In this document: positions 1-7,007 of the stretch, piece by piece | Layout: each line of letters begins with the position of its first letter | How positions within the stretch are numbered: the stretch's first letter is position 1 | Assembly: GCA_900553405.1 (NCBI GenBank) | Contig: USDF01000022.1 | Location: forward strand, 1 to 29,104 | DNA: 29,104 bases | Source: an uncultured Clostridium sp. | GTDB taxonomy: Bacteria > Bacillota > Clostridia > TANB77 > CAG-508 | Direction: 5' to 3' | Notes under the pieces: generated by a model | What the model saw: only the letters and a program-made list of their open reading frames with translations | What the model was told of the DNA's origin: nothing | Database searches by the model: none | Made by a program: the position numbers and the translations under genes

Positions 1-48
1 CTTAGATTTTCTTAAAATTTGCATTTGATAGAAAATCTTAGGCTCGCT
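1..48. repeat. Hairpin repeat, copy 1 of 3
   Basis: Imperfect inverted repeat with arms around GATTTTCTT and AGAAAATC and a loop containing TTTGCATTTGAT. The reverse complement closely matches the element at 5687-5741, and a more diverged copy is at 19175-19223. The loop is conserved as well as the stem, so the copies look related by descent rather than being independent terminators. It lies downstream of the leftward sigK gene and may also end its transcript. The element may be cut by the window edge. Confidence 0.75.
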
Positions 49-79
49 CTTTTATTTGATTTATTAATCAATACTATTT

Positions 80-778
80 TTATTCTTTAATTTCTTTTGC
101 AAGTTTTCCTATTGCTTTCGTTTCTATTCTAGAAACATATGAACGAGATATTCCCATCATTTTTGCAATTTGATTTTGAGTTCTTGGTTTATTACCATCT
201 AATCCAAATCTCATTTCTATTATCAATTTTTCTCTATCTTTTAATACTAACTTCATTTTTTCATATAATTTTTTCACTTTCATTTTCAAATCAACTTCAT
301 CTTCTATGTTCTTTCCACTATTTTCCAGCACATCTTTTAGTGTCACTGTATTATCATCTTTGTCTTTTCCTATTGTATCTTCTAAAGAAACTTCTGCTCC
401 TATCTTTTTTGTACTTCTCAAATGCATTAAAATTTCATTATCTATGCACCTTGAAACATATGTGGATAGTTTAACATTTTTACTTGGTTTAAAGCTATTT
501 ATTCCTTTTATTAAACCTATTGTTCCTATAGAAATTAAATCATCTTGTGAAACTTTTGTTGCTATATATTTTTTAGAAACATGCGCAACTAATCTTAAAT
601 TTCTTTCTATTAATATGTTTCTTGCTTCTTCGTCACCTTGACATAGTTTTTCTAAATATAAATTTTCTTCTTCAGCAGTTAGTGGTTCTGGAAACAATTG
701 ATTATTTGATATATAACCTACAAGAAATACCGCTCCTTGTAAAAACGTTAAAAAACTTGAAAGAGTAAGGGCTAACAT
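80..778 (-). CDS. sigK: RNA polymerase sporulation sigma factor SigK (pro-sigma-K)
   Basis: This 232-aa sigma-70 family protein matches pro-sigma-K along its whole length. Sigma-K directs late mother-cell transcription during sporulation. The first ~21 residues are hydrophobic (ending FLVGYISNN), as in the membrane-held pro-sequence removed by SpoIVFB; cleavage is expected just before Tyr22. Region 2 includes RNLRLVAHVSKKY, DLISIGTIGLIKGI and STYVSRCIDNEILMHLR. Region 4 has the helix-turn-helix TQNQIAKMMGISRSYVSRIE. The reading frame is continuous, so there is no skin element splitting the gene as in Bacillus subtilis. The start is supported by GGAGGTG eight to nine bases upstream. A CATATAAT box about 40 bases before the start resembles a sigma-E -10 element, but this is weak. 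The gene implies an organism that sporulates or recently did. Confidence 0.95.
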   Translation of the reverse strand: MLALTLSSFLTFLQGAVFLVGYISNNQLFPEPLTAEEENLYLEKLCQGDEEARNILIERNLRLVAHVSKKYIATKVSQDDLISIGTIGLIKGINSFKPSKNVKLSTYVSRCIDNEILMHLRSTKKIGAEVSLEDTIGKDKDDNTVTLKDVLENSGKNIEDEVDLKMKVKKLYEKMKLVLKDREKLIIEMRFGLDGNKPRTQNQIAKMMGISRSYVSRIETKAIGKLAKEIKE

Positions 779-855
779 ACAAGCACCTCCATTTTTTTAC
801 TATACCAAATTATATGTATAAAAAAATTAAAAGTGCCTGACCTTTAAAATAATAC

Positions 856-887
856 ATGCATAGACATACTAAAATATATCTATGCAT
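856..887 (-). terminator. Hairpin downstream of nagZ
   Basis: ATGCATAGA pairs with TCTATGCAT (9 bp). On the minus strand it lies 8 bases after the nagZ stop and is followed by an AT-rich tail with only a short T run (ATTATTTTAAA). It is a plausible but weak terminator. Confidence 0.5.
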
Positions 888-894
888 ATAAATT

Positions 895-1971
895 TTATAA
901 ACTGTTATTCAATTTTTCTATCTGTTCATTAATTTTATCAATATCAAATCCACTTGCTTTTTCATCTGTTATATTATATTTTTCTTTAATTCTTAAAATT
1001 TTTTCTACACTCTTATTAATTCTTTCTTCAGATATTTTCCCTTTCTTTATTTGACCAATTATATATTTTATAATTCTATCTATCTTTTTGTATGAAAGAC
1101 CTATCATAACTATATCATTGCCTGCTAAAATTGCTCTTTTCACTGCTCTTTTCATATTATAATGCAATCTTATTGCCATCATTTTCATATCATCTGTAAT
1201 TATTAGTCCACAGTAATTATATTTTTCTATCAAATATTTTTGAATTACTTTTTTAGAAAGTGAAGCAGGATATTTTCTATCTACATCTTTTATAATAAGA
1301 TGTCCCACCATTATTGCATCTGCCCCATTTTTTATTGCTACTTCAAAAGGTTGCATGTCTTCTTTTTGTAGTTGTTCAATTTTTTCTTTTATTTTTGGAA
1401 TTCTAAAATGCGAATCCTTTTTTGTAAGTCCATGTCCAGGAAAATGTTTTATTACTGATATAACATTATTTTGTTGTAATTGTTTCATAACCTCTATTGC
1501 ATATTTTTCTACATCTTCTTTGTTTTCTCCATAACACCTATCACCTATTGCATGTTTTTCCTCAAATCTTCTTATATCTAATATAGGAGCATAGTCCATA
1601 GATATACCAGTTTTGTTTAGCATTTTTCCTATAATATTTCCTGTTTCTTTAACTAGTTCTACATCTTTTGAGTTTGCAAATTTTGTAGCGCTTTTTAAAT
1701 TTAAAACTTCAGAAGGCATACGGTTTACCCTTCCTCCTTCTTGATCTATACTAATAGTTATAGGAACTTTATTTTCACAATTTAATTCTTTTATATCGTT
1801 TATTAAATTTAGCATTTTTTCATAATTGTTGTAGTTCTTTTTATAAACAATTATTCCACCAATTTTTAATTTTTTTATTATTTTATTAATTTCTTCTTGT
1901 TTTTTTTCTTCAAAACCTACTATAAACATTTGTCCTACTTTTTCTTCTAAACTTAGTTCTTTTATATCCAT
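895..1971 (-). CDS. nagZ: Beta-N-acetylhexosaminidase, GH3 family (NagZ-like)
   Basis: A 358-aa glycoside hydrolase family 3 enzyme of the NagZ type, expected to remove N-acetylglucosamine from muropeptides or related glycans. Visible signatures are SIDQEGGRVNR (residues 74-84), the NagZ loop KHFPGHG at 175-181 followed by D186-S-H188 (the catalytic Asp/His dyad of this family), and IITDDMKM with the candidate nucleophile Asp at 260/261. There is no signal peptide, so it is probably cytoplasmic, unlike the longer secreted Bacillus NagZ. The start follows AAAGGATAGG. It stands alone, downstream of no co-directional neighbour, and its product could act in peptidoglycan recycling. The end of the protein is slightly longer than the catalytic barrel and carries no recognisable extra domain. 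Confidence 0.9.
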   Translation of the reverse strand: MDIKELSLEEKVGQMFIVGFEEKKQEEINKIIKKLKIGGIIVYKKNYNNYEKMLNLINDIKELNCENKVPITISIDQEGGRVNRMPSEVLNLKSATKFANSKDVELVKETGNIIGKMLNKTGISMDYAPILDIRRFEEKHAIGDRCYGENKEDVEKYAIEVMKQLQQNNVISVIKHFPGHGLTKKDSHFRIPKIKEKIEQLQKEDMQPFEVAIKNGADAIMVGHLIIKDVDRKYPASLSKKVIQKYLIEKYNYCGLIITDDMKMMAIRLHYNMKRAVKRAILAGNDIVMIGLSYKKIDRIIKYIIGQIKKGKISEERINKSVEKILRIKEKYNITDEKASGFDIDKINEQIEKLNNSL

Positions 1972-2172
1972 ATTTATACCTATCCTTTACTGCTTTTAAT
2001 TTTATCATATACTAAATTTTCATACAATATTTTTTAATAATTTACTCATATATTATTTTTCAAAGAATACTTTTATATTGTAGTTAATTACTACTCAAAA
2101 ATAATTTGAAAGATTCTAAAAAATCTTTTATAACTATTTGTATTTTCAGATTTGATTAAAAGGATTGGTTTT

Positions 2173-2967
2173 ATGAATTTTTTACTTTCTGTAGGTAAAG
2201 GCATTTTAATAGGTATAGGAGCCGTGGTTCCTGGAATTAGTAGTGGTGTTTTATGTGTTATTTTTGGTATTTATGAGAAATTAATTGATTGTGTTTTAGG
2301 TATTTTTAGAGATTTCAAGAAAAATATACTTTTTTTACTTCCTATAGTTTTAGGTACTATAATAGGTTTTCTTTTATTTGGAAATATATTAAACTATGCT
2401 TTTACAAATTTTGAAGCTGAATGTAAATTATTGTTTTTAGGTCTTATTTTAGGTTCTGTTCCATCTTTAATAAAAGATACAAATTCAAAAAGTCCCTTTA
2501 AACTTCATTATCTAATATATACTATTTTTGCATTTTTGCTGGGTCTCTTTTTATTTTTATTAGAAAATAAAATGAGTAATTTAAGCTTTATAAGTAATTG
2601 TAACACCATTTATCTTATTTTTTCTGGCTTTGCTATGTCTGCTGGAATTGTTATTCCTGGCGTAAGTAGTACTGTACTTCTAATGTGCTTCGGAATTTAT
2701 GATGTATATCTTCAATCACTTGCAACCTTAAATTTAAGTATTTTAATACCTATTGGACTTGGTTGTTTAGTTGGAGGTTTTATATTTTTATTGCTTATCA
2801 GATTTTTATTAAAAAAGCATTATGCTCAAACTTCTTATTCTATTATTGGCTTTGTATTAGGAAGCATTTTTGTACTAATCCCTAACACTTTTACTTTTAC
2901 ATCTATTATTTTATTTTTTATTGGTTTCATTGTTGCATTTAAGTTAGAAAATTTAAAGAAGTGTTAG
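2173..2967 (+). CDS. DUF368 membrane protein (candidate polyprenyl-phosphate transporter)
   Basis: A polytopic membrane protein of 264 aa with about eight hydrophobic segments and two internally related signatures, GAVVPGISSG near the N-terminus and AGIVIPGVSST in the middle. That paired P-G-(I/V)-S-S motif is typical of DUF368. Family members (PopT) have been reported to return undecaprenyl phosphate across the membrane for cell-wall synthesis; assigning that role here is inference from family. I place the start at the ATG at 2173, preceded by AAAAGGA at good spacing; a TTG at 2152 would add seven residues but has no ribosome binding site. It is a single gene followed by a strong bidirectional terminator and faces the leftward U32 gene. 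Confidence 0.88.
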   Translation: MNFLLSVGKGILIGIGAVVPGISSGVLCVIFGIYEKLIDCVLGIFRDFKKNILFLLPIVLGTIIGFLLFGNILNYAFTNFEAECKLLFLGLILGSVPSLIKDTNSKSPFKLHYLIYTIFAFLLGLFLFLLENKMSNLSFISNCNTIYLIFSGFAMSAGIVIPGVSSTVLLMCFGIYDVYLQSLATLNLSILIPIGLGCLVGGFIFLLLIRFLLKKHYAQTSYSIIGFVLGSIFVLIPNTFTFTSIILFFIGFIVAFKLENLKKC

Positions 2968-3056
2968 TTAATATAATTTAATATTGTTGTCTTTTTAACT
3001 TTTATTATTTACAAAAAATATGATTAAATTTTTTTGACTACTGAGAAAGTATCAAA

Positions 3057-3095
3057 AAAATAGTGAGTTAGAATTTTTTTCTAATTCACTATTTT
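3057..3095. terminator. Bidirectional terminator between convergent genes
   Basis: AAAATAGTGA-G-TTAGAA pairs with TTCTAA-T-TCACTATTTT (16 pairs plus one G-U wobble) around a T-rich loop. It has an A run on the 5' side and a T run on the 3' side, so it can end the rightward DUF368 gene and the leftward U32 gene. Confidence 0.85.
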
Positions 3096-3152
3096 TCAAT
3101 TATATTTATTATTTTATGTAAAGGTCAAAATTGACCCGTCCACAAATGTCCT

Positions 3153-4382
3153 TTATTTTTTTCTTCTTAAAATCCAATCCTTTTGAACTTCAATTGGAAG
3201 GCTCATAATTACTTTTTGTTCTGCCTTTCCTGGGTTTACATGTGATATTTCTTCATTTGTATCTACATCCCATAATTTATCTATTGTAAATTTTACAGTT
3301 TCTATTTGTCCTGGAACTATAATTTCTAACTCATCTCCAACTTGCAATTTATTTTTAATTTCAATTATAGTCTTGTCTTGCATATTTTCTACTACTTTTC
3401 CACCAAATTCATAGTCTGAATTATATTGCTTTCCTTCGTATTCTTGAATATCTTTATTATTTCTATCATTAAAGTAAAATGTAGTCAAACCTCTTGTTTT
3501 TGTTTTTTCTAATTCTTTTAAATATTTTGTATAATCATAATTTTCAGGATCTTTCATATAATCATCTATTGCATTTCTATATGCATTAACTACCGAAGCT
3601 AAGTAATATTCTGTTTTTAGTCTTCCTTCAATTTTTAAGCTATCTACACCCATTTCTATAATTTCAGGAATTTCTTTTACTAAGCACATGTCTTTTGATG
3701 AAAAAATGTAAGTTCCTTTATCATCATGTTCTACTGGCATTAAATTTCCTGGTTTATTTGTTTCTTCTACATAAACATTATATGCCCATCTGCAACTTTG
3801 TGCACAGTCTCCTAAGTTTGCACTTCTTCCTGCTAAGAAGTCACTTAAGAAACATCTTCCTGAATATCCAAAACAAATTGCTCCATGAATAAATATTTCC
3901 ACCTCTAAATCTTTAGGCTTATTTTCTATAAGTTCCTTTATTTGTTTTTTATTCATTTCACGTCCTAGTATTACACGTTTTGCTCCGTTTTTGTACCAAA
4001 AGTTTGCTGCATGATAGCTTATAGTATTAGCTTGTGTACTAATATGTAAAGGAATGTCTGGTGCATATTCTTTTAAAATATCTACTACTCCACCATCTGC
4101 AACTATTATTCCGTCTACTTTTAATTCATTAAGCATTTTTGCTTGTTCTATAATTTCTTCATATCTATCATCCCAAGCATATATATTTATATTGGTATAT
4201 ACTTTTTTTCCTATTGAATGTGCATATTTTATTGTATTTGCTAGGTCATCATCTTTCATTTCTGCTCTTGTTCTTAAAGATAAGCTAGATGTACCTGCAT
4301 ATACTGCATCTGCTCCATACATAAATGCTATTTTTGCTTTTTCAAAAGACCCTGCTGGGGCTAATAATTCTGGTTTTTTCAT
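3153..4382 (-). CDS. Peptidase U32 family protein (TrhP-like tRNA hydroxylation enzyme)
   Basis: A 409-aa U32-family protein. The N-terminus ELLAPAGSFEKAKIA and the family signature EIFIHGAICFGYSGRCFLS (residues 162-180) are clear. C170, C177, C193 and C197 form the cysteine set thought to hold an iron-sulfur cluster. Although named peptidases, characterised relatives (TrhP, RlhA) hydroxylate tRNA or rRNA; TrhP makes 5-hydroxyuridine at tRNA position 34. The TrmR-like methyltransferase 1.4 kb away supports a TrhP-type role, as both lie together in Bacillus (yrrM-yrrN-yrrO). The start at 4382 is chosen because GAAAGGA lies seven bases upstream and homologous sequence begins with MKKPELLAPAG; the reading frame is open for 27 more codons without family similarity. 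The C-terminal ~80 residues form a small beta-rich domain usual for the longer U32 type. Confidence 0.88.
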   Translation of the reverse strand: MKKPELLAPAGSFEKAKIAFMYGADAVYAGTSSLSLRTRAEMKDDDLANTIKYAHSIGKKVYTNINIYAWDDRYEEIIEQAKMLNELKVDGIIVADGGVVDILKEYAPDIPLHISTQANTISYHAANFWYKNGAKRVILGREMNKKQIKELIENKPKDLEVEIFIHGAICFGYSGRCFLSDFLAGRSANLGDCAQSCRWAYNVYVEETNKPGNLMPVEHDDKGTYIFSSKDMCLVKEIPEIIEMGVDSLKIEGRLKTEYYLASVVNAYRNAIDDYMKDPENYDYTKYLKELEKTKTRGLTTFYFNDRNNKDIQEYEGKQYNSDYEFGGKVVENMQDKTIIEIKNKLQVGDELEIIVPGQIETVKFTIDKLWDVDTNEEISHVNPGKAEQKVIMSLPIEVQKDWILRRKK

Positions 4383-4501
4383 TTTTTTCTTCCTTTCAAA
4401 AGTACATGTATACTTTCTAATTTCTTTAAGTATTATAGCATGTATCATTTTAAAAGTAAACACAAATTGCTATTCTGTCTAATTTAGACATACTAAAAAA
4501 A

Positions 4502-4795
4502 CTAGAAATTTTTGTATTTCTTTCTATGTATAATTCTTTTTATTATCACATTTTTTTCTTTTTCCTTGATTTCATAAAAGATTAAAAACTTTTTATGGAT
4601 TATAAATCTAATTGGACCTTCCTTATAAATTGAACCTATGTATGGAAAATCCTCTAAAATAAAAATTTTCTCAATGATTTTAATTATGGTTTTATTAGCT
4701 ATAATTGGATTTTTTAACTTATATTTAATATAATATTCCATTTTATTTAAATTGCTATTAGCTTTTTTCGTAATGTATATTTTGTAAATTGTTAT
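4502..4795 (-). CDS. RelE/ParE-family toxin with no standard start codon at its N-terminus
   Basis: The C-terminal part (FPYIGSIYKEGPIRFIIHKK and IFYEI...IIHRKKYKNF) matches the RelE/ParE toxin fold, whose members are about 95-100 aa. From the first ATG (4741) only 79 residues remain and the first strand and helix are missing. In the same frame, however, sequence upstream reads TIYKIYITKKANSNLNK directly before MEYYIKYKLKNP, exactly the N-terminus the family requires. The frame opens after a stop at 4807-4805, and no ATG, GTG or TTG lies between; ATA at 4795 or ATT at 4789 are the only candidates. The full form would be 97 aa and overlap the antitoxin gene by 38 bases, as is common in such pairs. 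Either a rare start codon is used or the original start has mutated and the toxin is weakened or silenced. Coordinates follow the extended form. Confidence 0.7.
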   Translation of the reverse strand: MTIYKIYITKKANSNLNKMEYYIKYKLKNPIIANKTIIKIIEKIFILEDFPYIGSIYKEGPIRFIIHKKFLIFYEIKEKEKNVIIKRIIHRKKYKNF

Positions 4796-4934
4796 TTTCT
4801 CTTTCTATTCTATTTAATATTCTTTTTGCAACATCATCAAATGAATATAATATATTTCCATTTTTTTCTTGTTCTTCATCCACTTTTGCTAATAATTGGT
4901 CTATTCTTTTTATTTCTTCTTGAGTAAAGTTCAT
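4758..4934 (-). CDS. Small antitoxin (RelB-like) of the adjacent ParE-like toxin
   Basis: A 58-aa acidic protein beginning MNFTQEEIKRIDQLLAKVDE and ending NNLQNIHYEKS, preceded by a textbook GGAGGTG ribosome binding site and by a strong promoter at 4963-4991. The segment YSFDDVAKRILNRIE resembles the helix found in RelB/ParD-type antitoxins. Identity as an antitoxin rests mainly on position: immediately upstream of, and overlapping, a ParE-like toxin frame. It is too short to have a clear DNA-binding domain of its own apart from the N-terminal helix region, so autoregulation is uncertain. Confidence 0.7.
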   Translation of the reverse strand: MNFTQEEIKRIDQLLAKVDEEQEKNGNILYSFDDVAKRILNRIERENNNLQNIHYEKS

Positions 4935-4962
4935 ATATTTGCACCTCCATATATTTTATATT

Positions 4963-4991
4963 ATTCTACTTTAGATTCAATTTTATGTCAA
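4963..4991 (-). promoter_or_regulatory. Sigma-A promoter of the toxin-antitoxin pair
   Basis: On the minus strand TTGACA is followed after 17 bases by TAGAAT, about 28 bases before the antitoxin start codon. It is a near-consensus housekeeping promoter. Confidence 0.75.
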
Positions 4992-5084
4992 TAATTACAA
5001 CAAATTTTCTTCATAAACTTTTCTACATTTTTTGACATAAAAATATTTTCAAAATAAAATATATTTTTATTTTAGTTAATTTTA

Positions 5085-5113
5085 TTTACTTTATAAAACT
5101 CTTTTGGTATTAT
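5085..5113 (+). promoter_or_regulatory. Possible promoter of the CmpB-family gene
   Basis: TTTACT, 17 bases, then an extended -10 TGGTATTAT ending 24 bases before the start codon of the gene at 5138. The -35 box matches consensus at four of six positions. Confidence 0.5.
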
Positions 5114-5137
5114 ATATCTAATAAAAAGGGGGACTTT

Positions 5138-5683
5138 ATGGATAAGGAGTTTTCAACTACAAAAAACAATAATTTTCATTTATATATATTATATTTTTTC
5201 ATATTTGCTTTTGCTGGTTGGTTAATGGAAACAATTTATAGTTTTATTGTATTAGGGCATTTTACTATGCGTGGATTTTTGTATGGTCCTATTTGTCCAA
5301 TATATGGTTATGGTGCTCTTATACTAATTATATTTCTTGGTAAATATAAAAATAATTTTATAAAACTTTTTACTTATGCTGCAGTTGTATGTTCTGCATT
5401 TGAGTATTATACAAGTTATATTTTAGAGGTATTATTTCATTCTTATTGGTGGGATTATAGAAACGATTTTTTAAACTTAAATGGTAGAATAAGTATTTTT
5501 TATACAGTTGCTTGGGGAGTTATTGCTATTATTTTTGTTGGATTCATTTATCCTTTTATTGATAAAAAAATGAATAGTATTATTTCAAAAGTTTCTTACT
5601 CTAAACTTAAAATACTTAATATTATTGCTTTAGTTCTTATGGTGGCAGACACAATTCTATCTTCTATAAAATACTTAATATAA
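5138..5683 (+). CDS. CmpB-family membrane protein (putative ABC-transporter type IV, PF06541)
   Basis: A 181-aa membrane protein with four to five hydrophobic segments. The signatures FAGWLMETIYS, RGFLYGPICPIYGYGA and EYYTSYILEVLFHSYWWDYR are highly characteristic of the family annotated as putative ABC-transporter type IV (CmpB). The biochemical role is unproven; the ABC label is historical and no ATPase gene is adjacent. The ribosome binding site AAGGGGGA precedes the ATG by six bases. It is a single rightward gene followed by three consecutive hairpins (5687-5820), which separate it from the convergent O-methyltransferase gene. Confidence 0.85.
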   Translation: MDKEFSTTKNNNFHLYILYFFIFAFAGWLMETIYSFIVLGHFTMRGFLYGPICPIYGYGALILIIFLGKYKNNFIKLFTYAAVVCSAFEYYTSYILEVLFHSYWWDYRNDFLNLNGRISIFYTVAWGVIAIIFVGFIYPFIDKKMNSIISKVSYSKLKILNIIALVLMVADTILSSIKYLI

Positions 5684-5686
5684 AAA

Positions 5687-5741
5687 GGCGAGCTTAAGAT
5701 TTTCTAACAAATGCAAATTTTAAGAAAATCTAGAGCTCGCC
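5687..5741. repeat. Hairpin repeat, copy 2 of 3
   Basis: GGCGAGCT pairs with AGCTCGCC, and AGATTTTCT pairs with AGAAAATCT, separated by one two-base internal mismatch; the loop is AACAAATGCAAATTTTA. This is the most symmetrical of three related copies (others at 1-48 and 19175-19223). It starts three bases after the stop of the CmpB gene and lies between convergent genes. Confidence 0.8.
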
Positions 5742-5743
5742 AT

Positions 5744-5797
5744 CTTTATATTCTACAGAAAATTATCATACTATGATAATTTTCCTAGAATATAAAG
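5744..5797. other. Long near-perfect hairpin
   Basis: CTTTATATTCTA pairs with TAGAATATAAAG (12 bp), then after a small internal loop GAAAATTATCAT pairs with ATGATAATTTTC (12 bp) around the loop ACT. It sits between repeat copy 2 and the terminator at 5799. A 24-bp stem is longer than a simple terminator needs, and no T tail follows directly. Confidence 0.8.
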
Positions 5798-5798
5798 A

Positions 5799-5826
5799 AA
5801 GACAGATGTAATTCTGTCTTTTTAAT
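5799..5826. terminator. Terminator of the CmpB gene, probably bidirectional
   Basis: AAGACAGA pairs with TCTGTCTT around TGTAAT, followed on the plus strand by a T-rich tail that overlaps the stop of the convergent methyltransferase gene. On the minus strand the same stem is followed by TTTCTTT, so it may also end that gene. Confidence 0.8.
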
Positions 5827-6412
5827 TTTTAAACTTTGAAATTGCAAGTCCATCCCCTACTTCTAAAATTTCTGTTTCTAAATTAGGATTTTCTGTAACT
5901 TCATGAATGTATTCTCTTAAGTTTCTTACGGCTGTACGTTGTTTATGTTTGTTGTAATCACTCATTACATATCCTTTATATAAGATATTATCTGCTAATA
6001 TTACACCATCTTTTTCAAGCATTCGTAAAGCTTCTTTTAAGAAAAATGGGTATTTTCCTTTTGCAGCATCTATAAATATCATATCATATTTTCCAGTAAG
6101 CGTAGGTAATATTTCTACCGCATCACCTTCTAATATATTAATTTTCTCTGCAACTCCTACTTTTTCAATATTTACTTTTGCTTCTGCTATTCTCTCTTCA
6201 TCTCTTTCTATAGTATCTATTATTCCATCTTCTTGTAGGTATTCGGAAAAGCACATTGCAGAATACCCTACGGCAGTTCCTATTTCAAGTATCTTTTTAG
6301 GTTTTGTTTCTTTCAATATTTTATCTACCACTTCTAAAGTATCATCCATTATTATTGGTATATGTTCTTCTACTGCTTTTTCTTTTATTTTTTGTAATTC
6401 TTCTTTATTCAT
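5822..6412 (-). CDS. trmR: SAM-dependent O-methyltransferase (TrmR/YrrM-like)
   Basis: A 196-aa class I methyltransferase of the caffeoyl-CoA/catechol O-methyltransferase-like family. EIGTAVGYSA (residues 43-52) is the SAM-binding glycine motif, IERDEER follows as the acidic ribose-binding strand, and DMIFIDAAKGKY (110-121) and DNILYKG supply metal- and substrate-binding residues. The closest known relative by pattern is Bacillus TrmR (YrrM), which methylates 5-hydroxyuridine at tRNA wobble position 34 to give 5-methoxyuridine. The U32 enzyme 1.4 kb downstream, the expected maker of 5-hydroxyuridine, supports this over a role in small-molecule methylation. The substrate is inferred, not visible in sequence. 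It is 18 bases downstream of a broken gene in the same direction. Confidence 0.82.
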   Translation of the reverse strand: MNKEELQKIKEKAVEEHIPIIMDDTLEVVDKILKETKPKKILEIGTAVGYSAMCFSEYLQEDGIIDTIERDEERIAEAKVNIEKVGVAEKINILEGDAVEILPTLTGKYDMIFIDAAKGKYPFFLKEALRMLEKDGVILADNILYKGYVMSDYNKHKQRTAVRNLREYIHEVTENPNLETEILEVGDGLAISKFKN

Positions 6413-6430
6413 TTTTACCTCTTTAACTTA

Positions 6431-6911
6431 TTATCTTTCTTGTTCTTTTTTCTTTTCTTCTATTCTCTTTAATTCTGCTTCTCTAACCTTTAACATTTCT
6501 TCAATTCTTTTGCATATTTCTTTTTCATATAATTCATATATATCTGGAGCTTTTAATTTTATTTCTTCTTTTACATCTTCAAATGTTAAATTACTTTGAC
6601 GTGTTATTTTTTTCAATGTTTCCCTTATTTTTGGATTTAATTTTGCAATCCAATTTCCAATCCACTCTTCAAGGAACTCTTCGTATTTTTTATATTCTTC
6701 TACTTTATTCAAAGTTTCCTTTATTTCAGCTTCGCTCTTTCTTTGTTCTACTAGCTTTTTTATTTCAGTCTGTATTTTAGATCTTATAACTGTTTCAGGA
6801 TTTTCTGTTTATTGTCTATTTAATGTTATAGATTTTGCAGTAAATCCGAGCAGATTCATTTTTACTTCTAAAACTAGTGGATAACGTTTTATTCGTTCTA
6901 TTATTTGCCAT
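6431..6911 (-). pseudogene. Broken gene of unknown function (frameshift plus in-frame stop)
   Basis: The longest intact part is 93 codons (6431-6712, from a TTG) rich in Lys and Glu, including KKYEEFLEEWIGNWIAKLNP and a C-terminal helix ending KRIEEKKKEQER. The frame continues without interruption upstream of that TTG (ENPETVIRSKIQTEIKKLVE) to a single TAA at 6811-6809, and beyond it stays open (MNLLGFTAKSITLNRQ). Further upstream, AGGAGAT and ATG at 6911 start MANNRTNKTL in another frame, which runs into a stop after 31 codons. The simplest reading is one original protein of roughly 160 aa damaged by one frameshift and one nonsense change. No family was recognised. The remaining fragment may still be translated. 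Confidence 0.6.
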
Positions 6912-6947
6912 ATTATCTACATCTCCTATTTTTACATAAATTATCAA

Positions 6948-6995
6948 AAAGGATAAGATACATATATAATTTAATCACATATAATCCTATCCTTT
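6948..6995 (-). terminator. Terminator of typA
   Basis: On the minus strand AAAGGATA and TATCCTTT pair, with GAT/ATC extending the stem past one mismatch, and the stem is followed by TTTTTGATAATTT. It lies 13 bases after the typA stop. The loop is long. Confidence 0.7.
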
Positions 6996-7007
6996 GTTCT
7001 TAATATT

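Noticed and set aside
139..641. Rightward open frames across sigK
   Set aside because: Their products are Phe/Leu/Ser-rich antisense reads of the clear sigK gene, without starts or ribosome binding sites of their own.
830..850. AAAAGTGCCTGACCTTT upstream of sigK, somewhat like the short repeats in the rpsO-pnp interval
   Set aside because: Similarity is only a few bases and could be chance in AT-rich sequence.
3123..3136. Palindrome GGTCAAAATTGACC followed by CCGTCC just after the U32 gene
   Set aside because: A short palindrome next to a stop codon may be an operator, terminator or relic of the GTCC-type repeat; one copy is too little to assign.
4383..4463. 27-residue longer U32 protein
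   Set aside because: The extension (MFTFKMIHAIILKEIRKYT...) has no ribosome binding site and homologous sequence begins at MKKPELLAPAG.
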